Assembly (NCBI RefSeq): GCF_001281045.1
Contig: NZ_CP012622.1
Location: 496,001-560,000, forward strand
Direction: 5' to 3'
Source of the DNA: Spiroplasma cantharicola
GTDB taxonomy: Bacteria; Bacillota_I; Bacilli_A; Mycoplasmatales; Mycoplasmataceae
Length of the DNA: 64,000 nt
Positions 33,150 to 43,174 of this stretch are shown here, one piece after another (position 1 is the stretch's first letter; every line of letters begins with the position of its first letter). Position numbers and translations under genes: made by a program. Under the pieces are notes generated by a model. It saw only the letters and a list, made by a program, of their open reading frames with translations. It had not been told where the DNA came from and ran no database searches.

Positions 33150-33689
33150 TATTTTGTTATAAATTTATATTAAAAGTATTTTGTAAAAATGAGTCAAGAG
33201 TTATGCTTCAAACAAATTAGATTTTAATTAAAATATTTTGCTTGTAAAATTGCAAAAAAATATTTTAATTAAATCTAAAAAAACAATTTAAAACTGAATT
33301 TAAAATAAGTGCAGACAAAATAGGGTGGTTGGATCATTAGTGAAAGATTATAGAAAAGGAATTGTTAAAAATATTTATGTAAATATAATGTTTTAAGAGC
33401 AAGATATTAAAATAAATATAGTAAATAAGTTAGAAAAATGTGAATTAATTAATAAATGTATCAGAGAATGGTACAAAATTAAAAATATAATGGAAGAACC
33501 TAATAAATATAGAAATTTTACTGATTCTTTGAGAAATATTTTATTCATTAATTTCACTATTTCAAATACAAATAAAAATTTAATATTTGAAATGATAGTT
33601 TAGATGAATTAAAATTTAAAATCTAAAAATAATAAGCTTAAAGAAATTTTGGTAAATATTATTTTATTTTTATAATCATATTACTATTT
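33150..33689. other. spacer in duplicated segment, longer copy
   Basis: No intact gene. Around 33400-33590 one frame reads VNKLEKCELINKCIREWYKI and EPNKYRNFTDSLRNILFI, a possible remnant of an unknown gene. This stretch is missing from copy 1. Confidence 0.4.
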
Positions 33690-33841
33690 ATTAGACATTC
33701 AATGGGTAAAATATACAGATATGATATAACTCTATATACTATTAGATTTCCTGGATTGCACCACATTTTATTTAATTTTTATTTAAATAAAAATTAAAAA
33801 CTTAAATTAAAAATGTATAATTAAATAAAAGGGGAAAATAT
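33690..33841 (+). promoter_or_regulatory. conserved upstream region of lipoprotein 33842
   Basis: Third copy of the block. TTCAAT and TATGAT are 16 bases apart. AAAGGGGAAAATATATG is the ribosome-binding site and start. Confidence 0.45.
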
Positions 33842-34624
33842 ATGAGAAAATTATTAGCAATATTAGGGTCAATAGGACTATTAGCATCAACAAGTGTAAC
33901 AGTTGCAGCTTGTAATCCGAAACAAGAAAAGTTCATAATACCAGCTTTTCCAGAAACTGTTGAAGAGGCACAAAAAATTATATCAGATCTATCTAAACCA
34001 TATGCACTTACTGAGTTAGAGATTACTAAATTAGAAGAAGAAGAGGAAGAAGAATTTGATAACTTAACTGAAATTTTAAACTTAACTATTAAAAATAAAT
34101 TTAATGAGTATGAGGCAATTCTATTTGCTTCAATTTTTAAAATTGCAGAATTAGAAGGTATGGAATCAAAAATTAAAATATGAGAATTTGATGAAGATAA
34201 TATGATTGTTGAAGAAATTGAAACATCAATAAATGAATATTCAACAGAACCTGAAGATGTCTTTTTTTACTATCTAGAAGATAATATTAATTCAAGTAGC
34301 ACCTTTCCAAATGAAGTTATTGGTGGAGAAGAGATGGTGAATAATTTGAAAGATATTCGTAAATGGTGATTAGATGGCAAAAAAATGGAAGCATTCAGCG
34401 ATCAGTTTAGTTCTTTTAAAGTTGTTTTAAAAGAAGAAAAACAGGAAGAAGAAGCTCTTGAAAAGGTTATTGAATTAAGAAAAAATGAAGATATAACAAT
34501 TGAAAATATTAAATTTTATGCATGATCAAATAATGGGACAGAAAAAATTAATTGATTTATTGTTGGACCTAAAAGTAATAATAAAGTTCTTGGTTTAGCA
34601 TTATTTGAATTTACTACTGAATAA
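33842..34624 (+). CDS. lipoprotein, triplicated family, copy 3
   Basis: 260 residues. Signal MRKLLAILGSIGLLASTSVT, lipobox VAAC. It is closest to copy 2 in the N-terminal half (shared EEEEEEEFDNL run) but carries its own middle and C-terminal changes, for example KKMEAFSDQFSSFKVVLKEE. The K-W-W pair is TGG-TGA here. A clear terminator lies 90 bases downstream. Function unknown. Confidence 0.8.
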
Positions 34625-34712
34625 AATTTTAAAAATATTTATTATAATCTATTTTTAATTATATTAAATTAAGACTTACTTAAATAAAGTTATATTAATA
34701 GTAGGTTACTTG

Positions 34713-34759
34713 AATTAAGACTAAACTTATTAAAAAATAAATTTAGTCTTAATTTTTTT
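34713..34759 (+). terminator. hairpin terminator after lipoprotein copy 3
   Basis: AATTAAGACTAAA (34713-34725) and TTTAGTCTTAATT (34742-34754) are perfectly complementary, and T7 overlaps the end. On the minus strand it could also end the transcript of the membrane-protein remnant. Confidence 0.8.
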
Positions 34760-35461
34760 GATATTAGTAATTTTTTGCTTATCAATTTTAGAAAATCTTA
34801 GGTAAACAACAACAACAAATAATAAAGTTAATAAGAAAATAAAAGAAATCGCATTATATTGATAAATTCGGCTTTTCTTGAAAATAATCAAATAACTAAT
34901 TTATATCATAATATACATAAATAAATGCAAATTATATTTATAATCCCAGTATATCCAAGTTTTAATTTTTATGTTAATTATAATACTCTTTTAAGACTTT
35001 ATAAACTGATAAAAAATATAATAAAAATAGCTTTCAAAAGATATGTTAGAAATTCTAACCTTTCTATATAACTATTGTTTAAAAGCTCATTATTTATTAA
35101 ATAAGAGTATTTTTTGATCAAGTATTGGAAAGCCAAAAAATATAATCTTAATAAGAATCTATTCAAAATATATTAAATAATGAATTAAATTAAGACAAGT
35201 ATTTTTTAAATATCAATTATTAATAGAAATATGCACCAATGGAAATAGTCACCTCTTTTAAATCTAATAAAAAGCAATTGAAAATTATAATCTTGATGAT
35301 TTTATAGGAGTATCTACCGAAACTGATATTTCTAGATTGTTAAAATCGACAATGGGGTATGGATCAAAAATTTATAATTACAAAACTTTGATAAATTTAA
35401 TCACGGTTAAAGCTAATTATTTAAATGGTATAATTTAAATAATTAAAAGGAACTACTAACA
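34760..35461. other. minus-strand membrane-protein remnant and decayed sequence
   Basis: On the minus strand, about 34890 down to 34755 reads YQYNAISFIFLLTLLFVVVV then YLRFSKIDKQKITNIKKIK, the C-terminal end of a membrane protein. No start or upstream part is intact. The rest of the interval to 35461 has only broken frames. AAAGGA precedes the next ATG. Confidence 0.45.
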
Positions 35462-36022
35462 ATGAAAAAACTAATTGCAATAACTAGTGTCATTTTTCCA
35501 ATTCAAGCTTCGATTTTAACAGTTTCCTGCGCTTCTAGCAAAAAAATTATTGAATTCTACACTTTTCCACATTATATGAATGAAAATTTCAGTCAATATA
35601 TATCAAAGAAATGAAGACATTCGAATCTTGTTGACGAAAATATGAATAATACAAAAGTGAAATCAATATTTGATATTTATGATTCAGAAAGCTTTTTGTA
35701 TAAAAATTATGTATCATATTGAATTGAAGATGAATGATTTACAAAAGTTGGGTTTACTTATGGAAAAAATATAAGTATATATAATAAAAGAAATAACACG
35801 TTTACACAATATTTGGAAGAAAATTTTAGTTTTAGAATTGAACGAAAAGGGTTAGGATCTCAGACACCAATAGATATACAAAAATATTGAGAGTATACTT
35901 TGGAAGAGGTTGCAGCGGATTTTGGAAAAAAACAAGATACTTTCATTTTTGGATTTAATAATGTTAAAACTGAATATATGAGTTGAAAAAGAGGAACTTA
36001 TTGGGAATTTAAATTTAAATAG
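35462..36022 (+). CDS. lipoprotein, unknown
   Basis: 186 residues with about seven TGA Trp codons, so it is invisible under the standard code. Signal MKKLIAITSVIFPIQASILT ends with VSC (C23). The mature part is Tyr- and Lys-rich, with HYMNENFSQYISKKWRHSNL and YWEYTLEEVAADFGKKQ. AAAGGA lies 11 bases upstream. It marks the border between the lipoprotein region and the mobile-element block. No family is recognised. Confidence 0.72.
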
Positions 36023-36106
36023 TATTTATTGCTATTTTTTTATATAATAATATTAATTAAGTAGTTTTCCTACCTTTACGTTATACGCCCAAAAAGGAGC
36101 TGTAGT

Positions 36107-36541
36107 ATGAATTCAAAAGAAATATGAATGATAAGACATAAAGGGGACAATAATAAAAATATGTTTCATCCATTTCTTATATTATATATATCAAATAAAA
36201 GAGTTTTGGCACTTCAATTTTCATCAATAGATATTCATGGTAATTCATATTATGGAAAATTTAGAAATAATAATTTATTTGATATAATTACGAGTAATAG
36301 TTTTAATGGAGTACATGCAAATTCCGAAAAAGTTATTTTAACTAATGTTGAAGGAATGGAATACCAATCTTTAGGAGATCCAAAAATTTTATATTCTTTT
36401 TATTTGGAAAATTTAAATGAATATAATTGTAAATATAAAACATTACTAACAGATTATCAATTTAGAATTATTTGTCAACAAATTCCAAATCAAGGATGAG
36501 AAAAGGAAATTAAGGATCTTATTGATAATATAGAATATTAA
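36107..36541 (+). CDS. hypothetical protein of the mobile block
   Basis: 144 residues. AAAAGGAGC lies upstream of ATG 36107. It opens MNSKEIWMIRHKGDNNKN and has a beta-rich middle, HPFLILYISNKRVLALQFSS. The pattern of a W/R-G-D start followed by P-x-L-I-L and strands faintly recalls PemK/MazF-type barrels, but no diagnostic residues are secure. It is followed at once by the repeated terminator. I leave its function open. Confidence 0.65.
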
Positions 36542-36560
36542 TATATAATATAAATAGTTC

Positions 36561-36601
36561 ACAAGAGATATGTCAGAAATGGCAAGTCTCTTGTTTTTAT
36601 T
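36561..36601 (+). terminator. terminator of the repeated family (C1)
   Basis: ACAAGAGA (36561-36568) and TCTCTTGT (36587-36594) form an 8-bp stem and TTTTATTTT follows. The sequence from AATAGTTC to CTAACATATC is shared with 41742 and 43087. Confidence 0.8.
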
Positions 36602-36629
36602 TTCTAACATATCATGAACAAATAGAAAT

Positions 36630-39600
36630 ATGTTAGGAGATGAAAATATCACAAGAAATCCAATTATTCCCGAAAATACAAGTAAGAGAAAATTTTTAAT
36701 TTGACAACAAATGAATTTAACTATTGTTGATCTAGCAGTTTTAATTTTATTTGCTGGAATAGGAATAGGAATTTGCTTATTAATGTGAAAACTTAGTATT
36801 GGTTTAAAAATTGTAGGAATACTTGTGGCCAGTTTTTTTATAATTATGGGATTTTTATTAAATTCAAAGAGTCAATTTCATAATAAAAAAATATATGTAG
36901 TTATTTTTGAAGGAATTATCTTTTTATTTATAAATAGAAAATATAAATTAGAAAGTAAAAATTGTACAACTAATCTAATTCCTTATTTAAAGATTGAAGA
37001 TAACTATATTTAATTAAAAAATAAAAAAACTTATATGAGTATAGTAAAAATTGAAGGAAATGCTTTCTTTGATTATGAAGAAATTAAAAGAAATGATATT
37101 TTAGAAAGAATTTGAGAAATTTATCGAAATTTACCTAATAATGTAGGATCTATTTTTAAATTAGATGAATTAAAATCTAGAAAAGATATCTTATTTTTTT
37201 AGAAGAAAAACGTCATGAATGAGAACAAAAAAGGAAAAGTAATGAAATTAACGATAAACAATATTTTTCAAGAATTAGATTAATCGAAATGGAAATTGAA
37301 CGATATTCAAATCCAGATATGAATAAGGTCTTTGAATGAATTGAAAAATCAGTATATATTGCATTTTATGCAGACAGTATTGAACAATTAAGAACTTATG
37401 AAAATGATATTATACTTAAGTATAATAGGGCAAATTTAAAAGCGATTAAATTAGATGCAATTAATAAAATAAATGTTCTAAATAAAATCTTAGATTTAGA
37501 TATTATGGACGATATTGAAAATAATATTTATAAGTATAGAGATAATCTTGAAGAGTATTTGCTTACAATAAATTAGAGAATAAATCAAGTTATCTAAAAA
37601 TTGATAATAATTTAAAAGTATCAATTGGAACAGTTGAAGCGTATGCAAACAATCCAGAATGTGGTTGAATTGGACAAATATTTAATATTGATGGTCCCGT
37701 AGTAATAAATTTTAATAAAGTAAATGAAAAAGTATTTCAAGAAACCCTTTCAAAGGCAAGAAGAACTGCAATAGCAACAGCTAATGCAACTAGTAAAAAA
37801 GAAATTTTAACACAAAGAAAACGTCAACAAGAAATTGAAAAATTAGAAGAATTTGTTGATGTTATTGGTTATGGACATGATGAATTATATAAATTTAATA
37901 TTTATGTTGTTAATCGAGCAACTAGTAGTAAGGACTTAAAAAAATCTATAAAGGATGCAAAAAACATTTTAAAAGAACAAAGATTAATATTATTTGCTAA
38001 TCCTTATAAACAAATTGAAGCTTTTAGTGGAATTTTGCCAAAACCAATCGATCCTTTAATGGAAGTCAATGGAAGAGAAACTCCTTTATATTCTTTAGTG
38101 TGAGGAATGCCTTATGTTAGTACAGCATTAAATGAAGATAAAGGATGATTTATAGGTATGAGTACAATGGGAGACGAATTATTCTTAAATCCACATTTAA
38201 GAAATGAATAAAGAAAAAACGCTAACATGTTTTTTAATGCTACAAGTGGAGCAGGAAAATCAACAACAATGCAAAGAATGCTAAAAAACGAAATACTTAA
38301 TGGTAATAAAGTCTATCTTATTGATTCAGAAAATAAATATTCAAAATTTGATGATTATTTTGGAGAATCTAAAATATTTTTAGGTGATGGTTTATATAAA
38401 ATTAATCCCTTATAAATTATGCCAACTTTATCAGATATTCAAAATGAAGAAGAAATTGAAAGAATTAATTATAATAAAAATTTTTGAAATATAGACAAAG
38501 ATAATTTAGTAAATAAGAATTTTAATTTAAATGAATCCCTTATTTTAAATCATCAAAGTATTATTGAAATTTTATTTAAAACATTTTTTCACAATATTAG
38601 CGAAGAATTTACAAGATATTTAAAAAAAATTCTGATTTTTCTATAATTATTGATTAGATAAAACAGATAATAAAAAAATATTAGAATGAAAAAATGAGCT
38701 TTTTCCTATTTTGCAAGATTTCTATAACTGATTAATTAATAATAAAGAAAAGAGTGAATTATATATAAAATTAATTGAATTATTAGAAGATGGATTTGTG
38801 AATTCTTTAAGAGAAAATAAAAAAGGAACATATTCAATGTTTTATAATGGATATACAAGTATTGATATTGCAAATAATTACTTAACAATCTTTGATATGA
38901 GTTCATTAAAAGATGGAATTGATACAAGGTTATTTGCAATGCAAATGTTTTTAGTTATTAAATTATTAGAAAGACAAATAAAGGTTAATTATGGTTTAAA
39001 TACAAACACACCACAAAGAGTTATTTTTGATGAAGCTCATTTACTAATGGATAAAGATTTTCCAATAGCTTTAAATTTTATTTATAGAATGGTAAAAATG
39101 ATTAGAAAAAGAAATGGTGGAATAACAGTAATTACACAAAATCCTGAGGACTTTTTATCAACTCCTGAAATTGCGAAAAAAACTAAGGCAATCATAAATA
39201 ATAGTCAATATGCTTTTATTATGCAAGCAACTGAAACTAATATTAATAAAATTGAAAAACTTTATTCAGATAGTGATGGTTTTACTGAATATGAAAAGAA
39301 AAGTTTAGTTACAGCAACTCAGGGTTTTTGTTTACTAATAACTTCTAAATCAAGAAGATTTACTCTAAATATGGATGTACAACAAGAAGATTTTAGAAAT
39401 ATTGCAGTAGATGAAAGTACTTTAAAAATTTGGGTATTAGGTTACTTGACAACAAGGCTTTATAATATTTTAAATGGTTTAAAACATATTGATACTAAAT
39501 TAGAAGAATGTGTATCTATTAAAGAAATTAACGATCAAAAAACATTACAAATAAAACTAAAAGAAAAACATAATTTAAAAGCTGAATTATTCAAGCAAAA

Positions 39601-39757
39601 TATTGAAATTAAAGCTGTAAATTTGGAAAATAATATTTTATCTTTTGTATTTAAAGATTTACATAATCAAATAGCGTACAAATTCTATGACAAAATTACT
39701 AAAAAGTTGATGTTGATCAACGAACAAATTAATCAAGAAGTTGATTCAAATGAATAA
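36630..39757 (+). pseudogene. traE: VirB4/TraE (TrsE-like) conjugation ATPase, multiply disrupted
   Basis: The original protein was about 1040 residues. An N-terminal part with two or three membrane helices (VDLAVLILFAGIGIGICLL and a second at VGILVASFFIIMGFLL), like a PrgI/VirB3-type fusion, is followed by a VirB4 ATPase. Walker A is NATSGAGKSTTMQRM (near 38240), Walker B is RVIFDEAHLLMD, and TVITQNPEDFL and SQYAFIMQATETN also match. Lesions include TAA 37011, a frameshift at the T-run near 37195, a frameshift near 37565, TAA 38209, TAA 38413 and frameshifts near 38640-38680. The last 360 codons are open. VirB4 powers the mating apparatus, so the element cannot conjugate by itself. Confidence 0.85.
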
Positions 39758-40439
39758 TCAAAAGGCTAGTAAAAATGAAATTTGTAGAGTAATTGCTGAA
39801 AATACTAATATTAGAATGAAAGAAATTGAAATCGTTTTTGATGAAATATTTAATGAAATTAAAAGTAAATTAAAAGAAGGAAAATCATTAACTATAAAGA
39901 ATTTTGGAAAATTTAAAATTTATGGTTATAAAAATATGAATATGAATAAAAGCTCTATTATAAAAGTAAAAAAATCTAAAAAGGGGTGAAAGAATGAAAA
40001 ACATAAACAAATTTTAATTAGAGTTTATAACAAAGATGAAATTGAACTTATAAATAGATTTCAAAATCTTTGTAAGGGCAAAAAAGATAGCTTTAATAAA
40101 ATAATTAAAGAAGTTTTAATTGAACAATTAGAAAGTTTAATATATGCTAAAGAATTAAGTAAAAATCAAAATATTATTAAAGAAATTATGAATCATACTT
40201 TAGATGAAACTGTTATTCCTAGAGTTTCGAAAATTATTAAAACTACAAATGAGCATAATTTAATTAAAATTGAACTTGTAAATAGAAAAATAAATTTTTT
40301 AATAAATGAAATGGGACAAGCAAGAATTATTGATGGAAAACCTATAATTAATGACATAAATTTAAAAGTTAAAGATAAAAATTGAATGTTAGAAGAAGAA
40401 TTAAAAATAAATGAAGAAATTCAAATTAAAAAGAATTAG
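39750..40439 (+). CDS. HU-like DNA-binding domain fused to ribbon-helix-helix-like protein
   Basis: 229 residues. ATG 39750 overlaps the TraE stop by 8 bases. Residues 1-80 form an HU/IHF-like domain (KNEICRVIAENTNIRMKEIE, then GKSLTIKNFGKFKIYGYKN). A TGA Trp at 39987 leads into KHKQILIRVYNKDEIELINR with a strand-helix-helix pattern like ribbon-helix-helix plasmid proteins, and a helical tail. A ribosome-binding site AAGGGG and an ATG at 39994 lie inside. Adding one A to the A5 run at 39997-40001 would end HU with TAA at about 40007 and let the second gene start at 39994. The fusion is thus probably a one-base deletion. Confidence 0.7.
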
Positions 40440-40456
40440 TAATAGAGAATATAAAT

Positions 40457-40510
40457 AGTTAATAAAAGATATATTAGGAAGCTAGCAATTCTCTTGTTTT
40501 TTATTTTTTT
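40457..40510 (+). terminator. terminator of the repeated family (C2)
   Basis: AATAGTTAATAAAAGATATA, then TTAGGAAGCTAGCAA, then TTCTCTTGTTTTTTA. The left arm has drifted (AAAAGA in place of AAGAGA), so the stem is weaker than in C1, C3 and C4. Confidence 0.55.
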
Positions 40511-40879
40511 AACATATCTTTAGAAGAATAAAGATAAGTAAAAAAAATGCCAGCATATACAAGAAATAATTTAGCAGATAATCTATGAAAAGTAGGTGAA
40601 ATATGAATTCCAAATAAAGAGGAAAAATGGAAATTGAACATCTGTAAGTGGTTTTGGAGTTTAAGTCTATGATATTCAAGTAATTGAAAATAATGAAAAG
40701 AATATTTATTAGGTAATTTTTTACACTTTGGGTAGTTATGAGACCTTAGTGGGAAAATGCAGTTATAGAGATGCATATGATAAAAAAACTTGAAGATAAA
40801 ATTTTAATGTTAGAAGAAGTAAAAATAAATAAAGAAATTCAAATTAAAAATAACTAAATAAATTTGATATTATAACTTT
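40511..40879 (+). pseudogene. decayed sequence with a copy of the upstream gene end
   Basis: A short frame reads MPAYTRNNLADNLWKVGEIW then IPNKEEKWK before stops. Bases near 40807-40855 (TTAGAAGAAG, then AAAATAAATAAAGAAATTC) repeat the 3' end of the fusion gene at 40388-40436. It looks like a leftover of a partial duplication of the element. No product is expected. Confidence 0.5.
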
Positions 40880-41722
40880 ATGGATAAAAATAATAATATA
40901 CTTCCACACGGTGGAAAATTTAAAGATATTTGAATTAATCAAAATCTTATAGATAAACTAGATTTTTTTGTAAATAAATCCAAAATGGAGGAAAATGATT
41001 ATTTCTATGCACTGCAAATTGAAGTAGATCAAAAATTTTTTTCAAGATTTAATCAAAAATTCCCAAATTGAATAATTGTTAAAATATCAGATGATAAATT
41101 TAAAAAAATTAACCCAAAAACTAATAGAAGAGTAAATTGATATAGATTATATAAAGCAGATTATTTGTTTGTTAAAGAAAATTATAGATTAAAATCAAAT
41201 AATAATTTTTTTAGTAAAATTTATGGAGATAGACTTAAAGAATTAAATTTAGTTGATACAATTTATATAAATAATGATATTTTTTCTATTCCCAAAAACT
41301 TTACAGACTGATTTTTTATAATTAATTTTTGTAATTCCATAAATCAGCAAATAAAATTGGAAACCGTAAAATTTAAAAATAAAATATTTGAATTAAGGGA
41401 TTTAAAAATTGATTCTTTGTCTGAAGCTGAGTTCATTGATTTTTATAAAAAAATGAATAATTCAAAATTAAGAATTAAGAATTATTTTAATAGTATTAAA
41501 AAAATAAGAGATTTATTAGCCCATTTTTGAAATTATGAATTAAAAGATGACAAAGGTTGTATTATAAGAAAAGTTAAAGTTTTAAAATTTTATTCTATTG
41601 ATAATGAACTTTTTTTAATAATAAAGGATGATACTACCAAGTTTAATAGATTAGTTGTTATAAATTTTCATGATATAATTAAAGCAATAAAAATAAAATT
41701 GATCGATATTCAAAATATTTAA
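40880..41722 (+). CDS. protein with HEPN-like R-x4-H motif (Abi-like candidate)
   Basis: 280 residues with nine TGA Trp codons, so it is not visible under the standard code. It opens MDKNNNILPHGGKFKDIWIN. The late block KIRDLLAHFWNYELK contains R210 and H215 spaced R-x4-H, followed by an aromatic stretch, which is the pattern of HEPN RNase domains and of the C-terminus of Abi (AbiD/F-like) proteins. The remaining sequence is Lys/Asn/Phe-rich with no membrane segment. If HEPN-like, it would be a toxin or abortive-infection RNase; that is inference from one motif. Upstream signals are weak. A terminator of the repeated family follows. Confidence 0.6.
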
Positions 41723-41741
41723 TATATAATATAAATAGTTC

Positions 41742-41783
41742 ACAAGAGATATGTTAGGAAACTAGCAAGGCTCTTGTTTTTAT
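41742..41783 (+). terminator. terminator of the repeated family (C3)
   Basis: ACAAGAG (41742-41748) and CTCTTGT (41771-41777) pair, followed by TTTTATTTTTT. The element follows the stop of 40880 within 20 bases. Confidence 0.8.
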
Positions 41784-41837
41784 TTTTTAACATATTTTCT
41801 AAAAGAACAAAGGGGAAGATAGGAAGTGTTATAATAA

Positions 41838-42317
41838 ATGCAAGATATAAAAATACAAATAAACTTTAATAATAATATTATTAATTTCGATGGTTCAACA
41901 CCATTAATTGAATTTAAAAAATACATTGATAAATTATCTATAGAGGATGCACATATGATTCAAAAAAATGTCAGAAAACAGATTAATTCCTATTTAAAGG
42001 TTATTCCTAAACAAGAAAAAATAAATTTAGAACCTCCAATTATTGATGATTCTGAAAAAGAAAAAATTAATTGAAAAAAAGAAACTTTAAAGTGAAAACA
42101 AGAATCTCAAAAATGAGAACAAAAATATAATAAACTGGAAAAAGAATTTAATGATTTTAAACTTGAAGTAAAATATCTAATACTTGAACTAAAAACTGAA
42201 ATTAATCAATTAAGAGAAGATAATAAATTATTAAAAAATAAAGTAGAATTTTACGATAAAAAATATAATAATGAGTATGATAAAGTTAAAAGTGATTTAA
42301 ACAGAGGAGAAAGATAA
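41838..42317 (+). CDS. coiled-coil hypothetical protein
   Basis: 159 residues with TGA Trp codons after residue 78. The N-terminal 65 residues form a small domain (MQDIKIQINFNNNIINFDG, then IEDAHMIQKNVRKQINSYL). The last 85 residues are Lys/Glu-rich with heptad-like leucines (LEKEFNDFKLEVKYLILELK, then EINQLREDNKLLKNKVEF), a clear coiled coil. It ends three bases before the lipoprotein pseudogene start. Similar small coiled-coil proteins are common on mollicute plasmids, but no function is assigned. Confidence 0.68.
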
Positions 42318-42320
42318 ATT

Positions 42321-43067
42321 ATGAAATGATTGTTGAGTTTTTTAGCAATAAGTGGATTAATTGTATCAAGTAGTGTTAGTAGTAATATCATGTGGATTTG
42401 ATCAGGGGGATAATGGAAATAAACAGGGTCCAATAAAGCCAGAACCCCCAACTATTATAAAAGAATTAAGTCAAAATAATGATGGTTTTGATTATGTTTA
42501 TGATACTAAAAACAATATCTTGAAGCTAGTGAATATTATATAAAGCAAGCAAATATTTTTTATGAATTTATTGACGGTTTTGTTAAAGAAGGAATATCTG
42601 AAAATGATATTTGATATTCTTTTGGTGATATGTATTTCCAAAGTATAATTTGATAGGCAAATGAAGGGCAATGAGATTTAGTAAGAATTGATGAAATTGA
42701 GGGAAATTATAAATATGATGAAATTGATATTAATTCATTAACCCAAGAAAGTTATTCAAGAATTTGATTTCAAGAAAGAAATACTAGTTTAAAAAAATAC
42801 ACTAGCTATTATTTAGGAAGTGCAAAAGAAATTAAAGATGATAGTAAATGAGGAATATATTCAGGTGGTATGCAAACTGCTTTATACAGATATAAAACTG
42901 CAAAACAATCTCAAATTGATAATCCCCCAGAAGCAGCAAATATTCAAGATTTAGAAAAAGATATGAAATTTATAGAGGATTTAACTGAATTTTGAAAAGT
43001 TAGATTTGATAAAATTCAAAATTTAAGTGAAAAAATAAATGATATTTTAGTAAATTGAAAAGATTAA
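42321..43067 (+). pseudogene. lipoprotein gene, frameshifted
   Basis: The signal MKWLLSFLAISGLIVSSS is intact. A one-base shift in the AGTAGTGTTAGTAGTAAT stretch near 42375 leads to the lipobox ISCGFDQGDNGNKQ. Another shift near 42520 leads to ASEYYIKQANIFYEFIDGFV, and TAG at 42655 follows. The rest reads open, with TSYYLGSAKEIKDDSKWGIY and DLEKDMKFIEDLTEFWKV, to TAA at 43065. It was probably a lipoprotein of about 245 residues carried by the element. Confidence 0.72.
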
Positions 43068-43086
43068 TATATAATATAAGTAGTTC

Positions 43087-43128
43087 ACAAGAGATATGTT
43101 AGGAAACTAGCAAGGCTCTTGTTTTTTT
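43087..43128 (+). terminator. terminator of the repeated family (C4)
   Basis: Identical to C3 over the stem and loop (43087-43122) with a T7 run. It follows the lipoprotein pseudogene stop within 20 bases. Confidence 0.8.
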
Positions 43129-43174
43129 ATTTTTCTTACATATCATGAACAGATAGAAATTTTAGGTAATGATT

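Larger units (their letters stand above)
31829..34860. repeat. segmental duplication, copy 2
   Basis: Counterpart of 27325-30110. It contains a broken FIVAR lipoprotein, an intact DEDD-like gene, the terminator, a longer spacer, lipoprotein copy 3 and the downstream terminator and minus-strand remnant. Confidence 0.8.

Noticed and set aside
36107-36541. PemK/MazF toxin
   Set aside because: Only a vague strand pattern; no diagnostic residues and no paired antitoxin gene could be shown.
36561-43128. Repeated elements as att sites or CRISPR repeats
   Set aside because: They lie right after stop codons, form stems with T-runs and are spaced by genes, so terminators explain them better.
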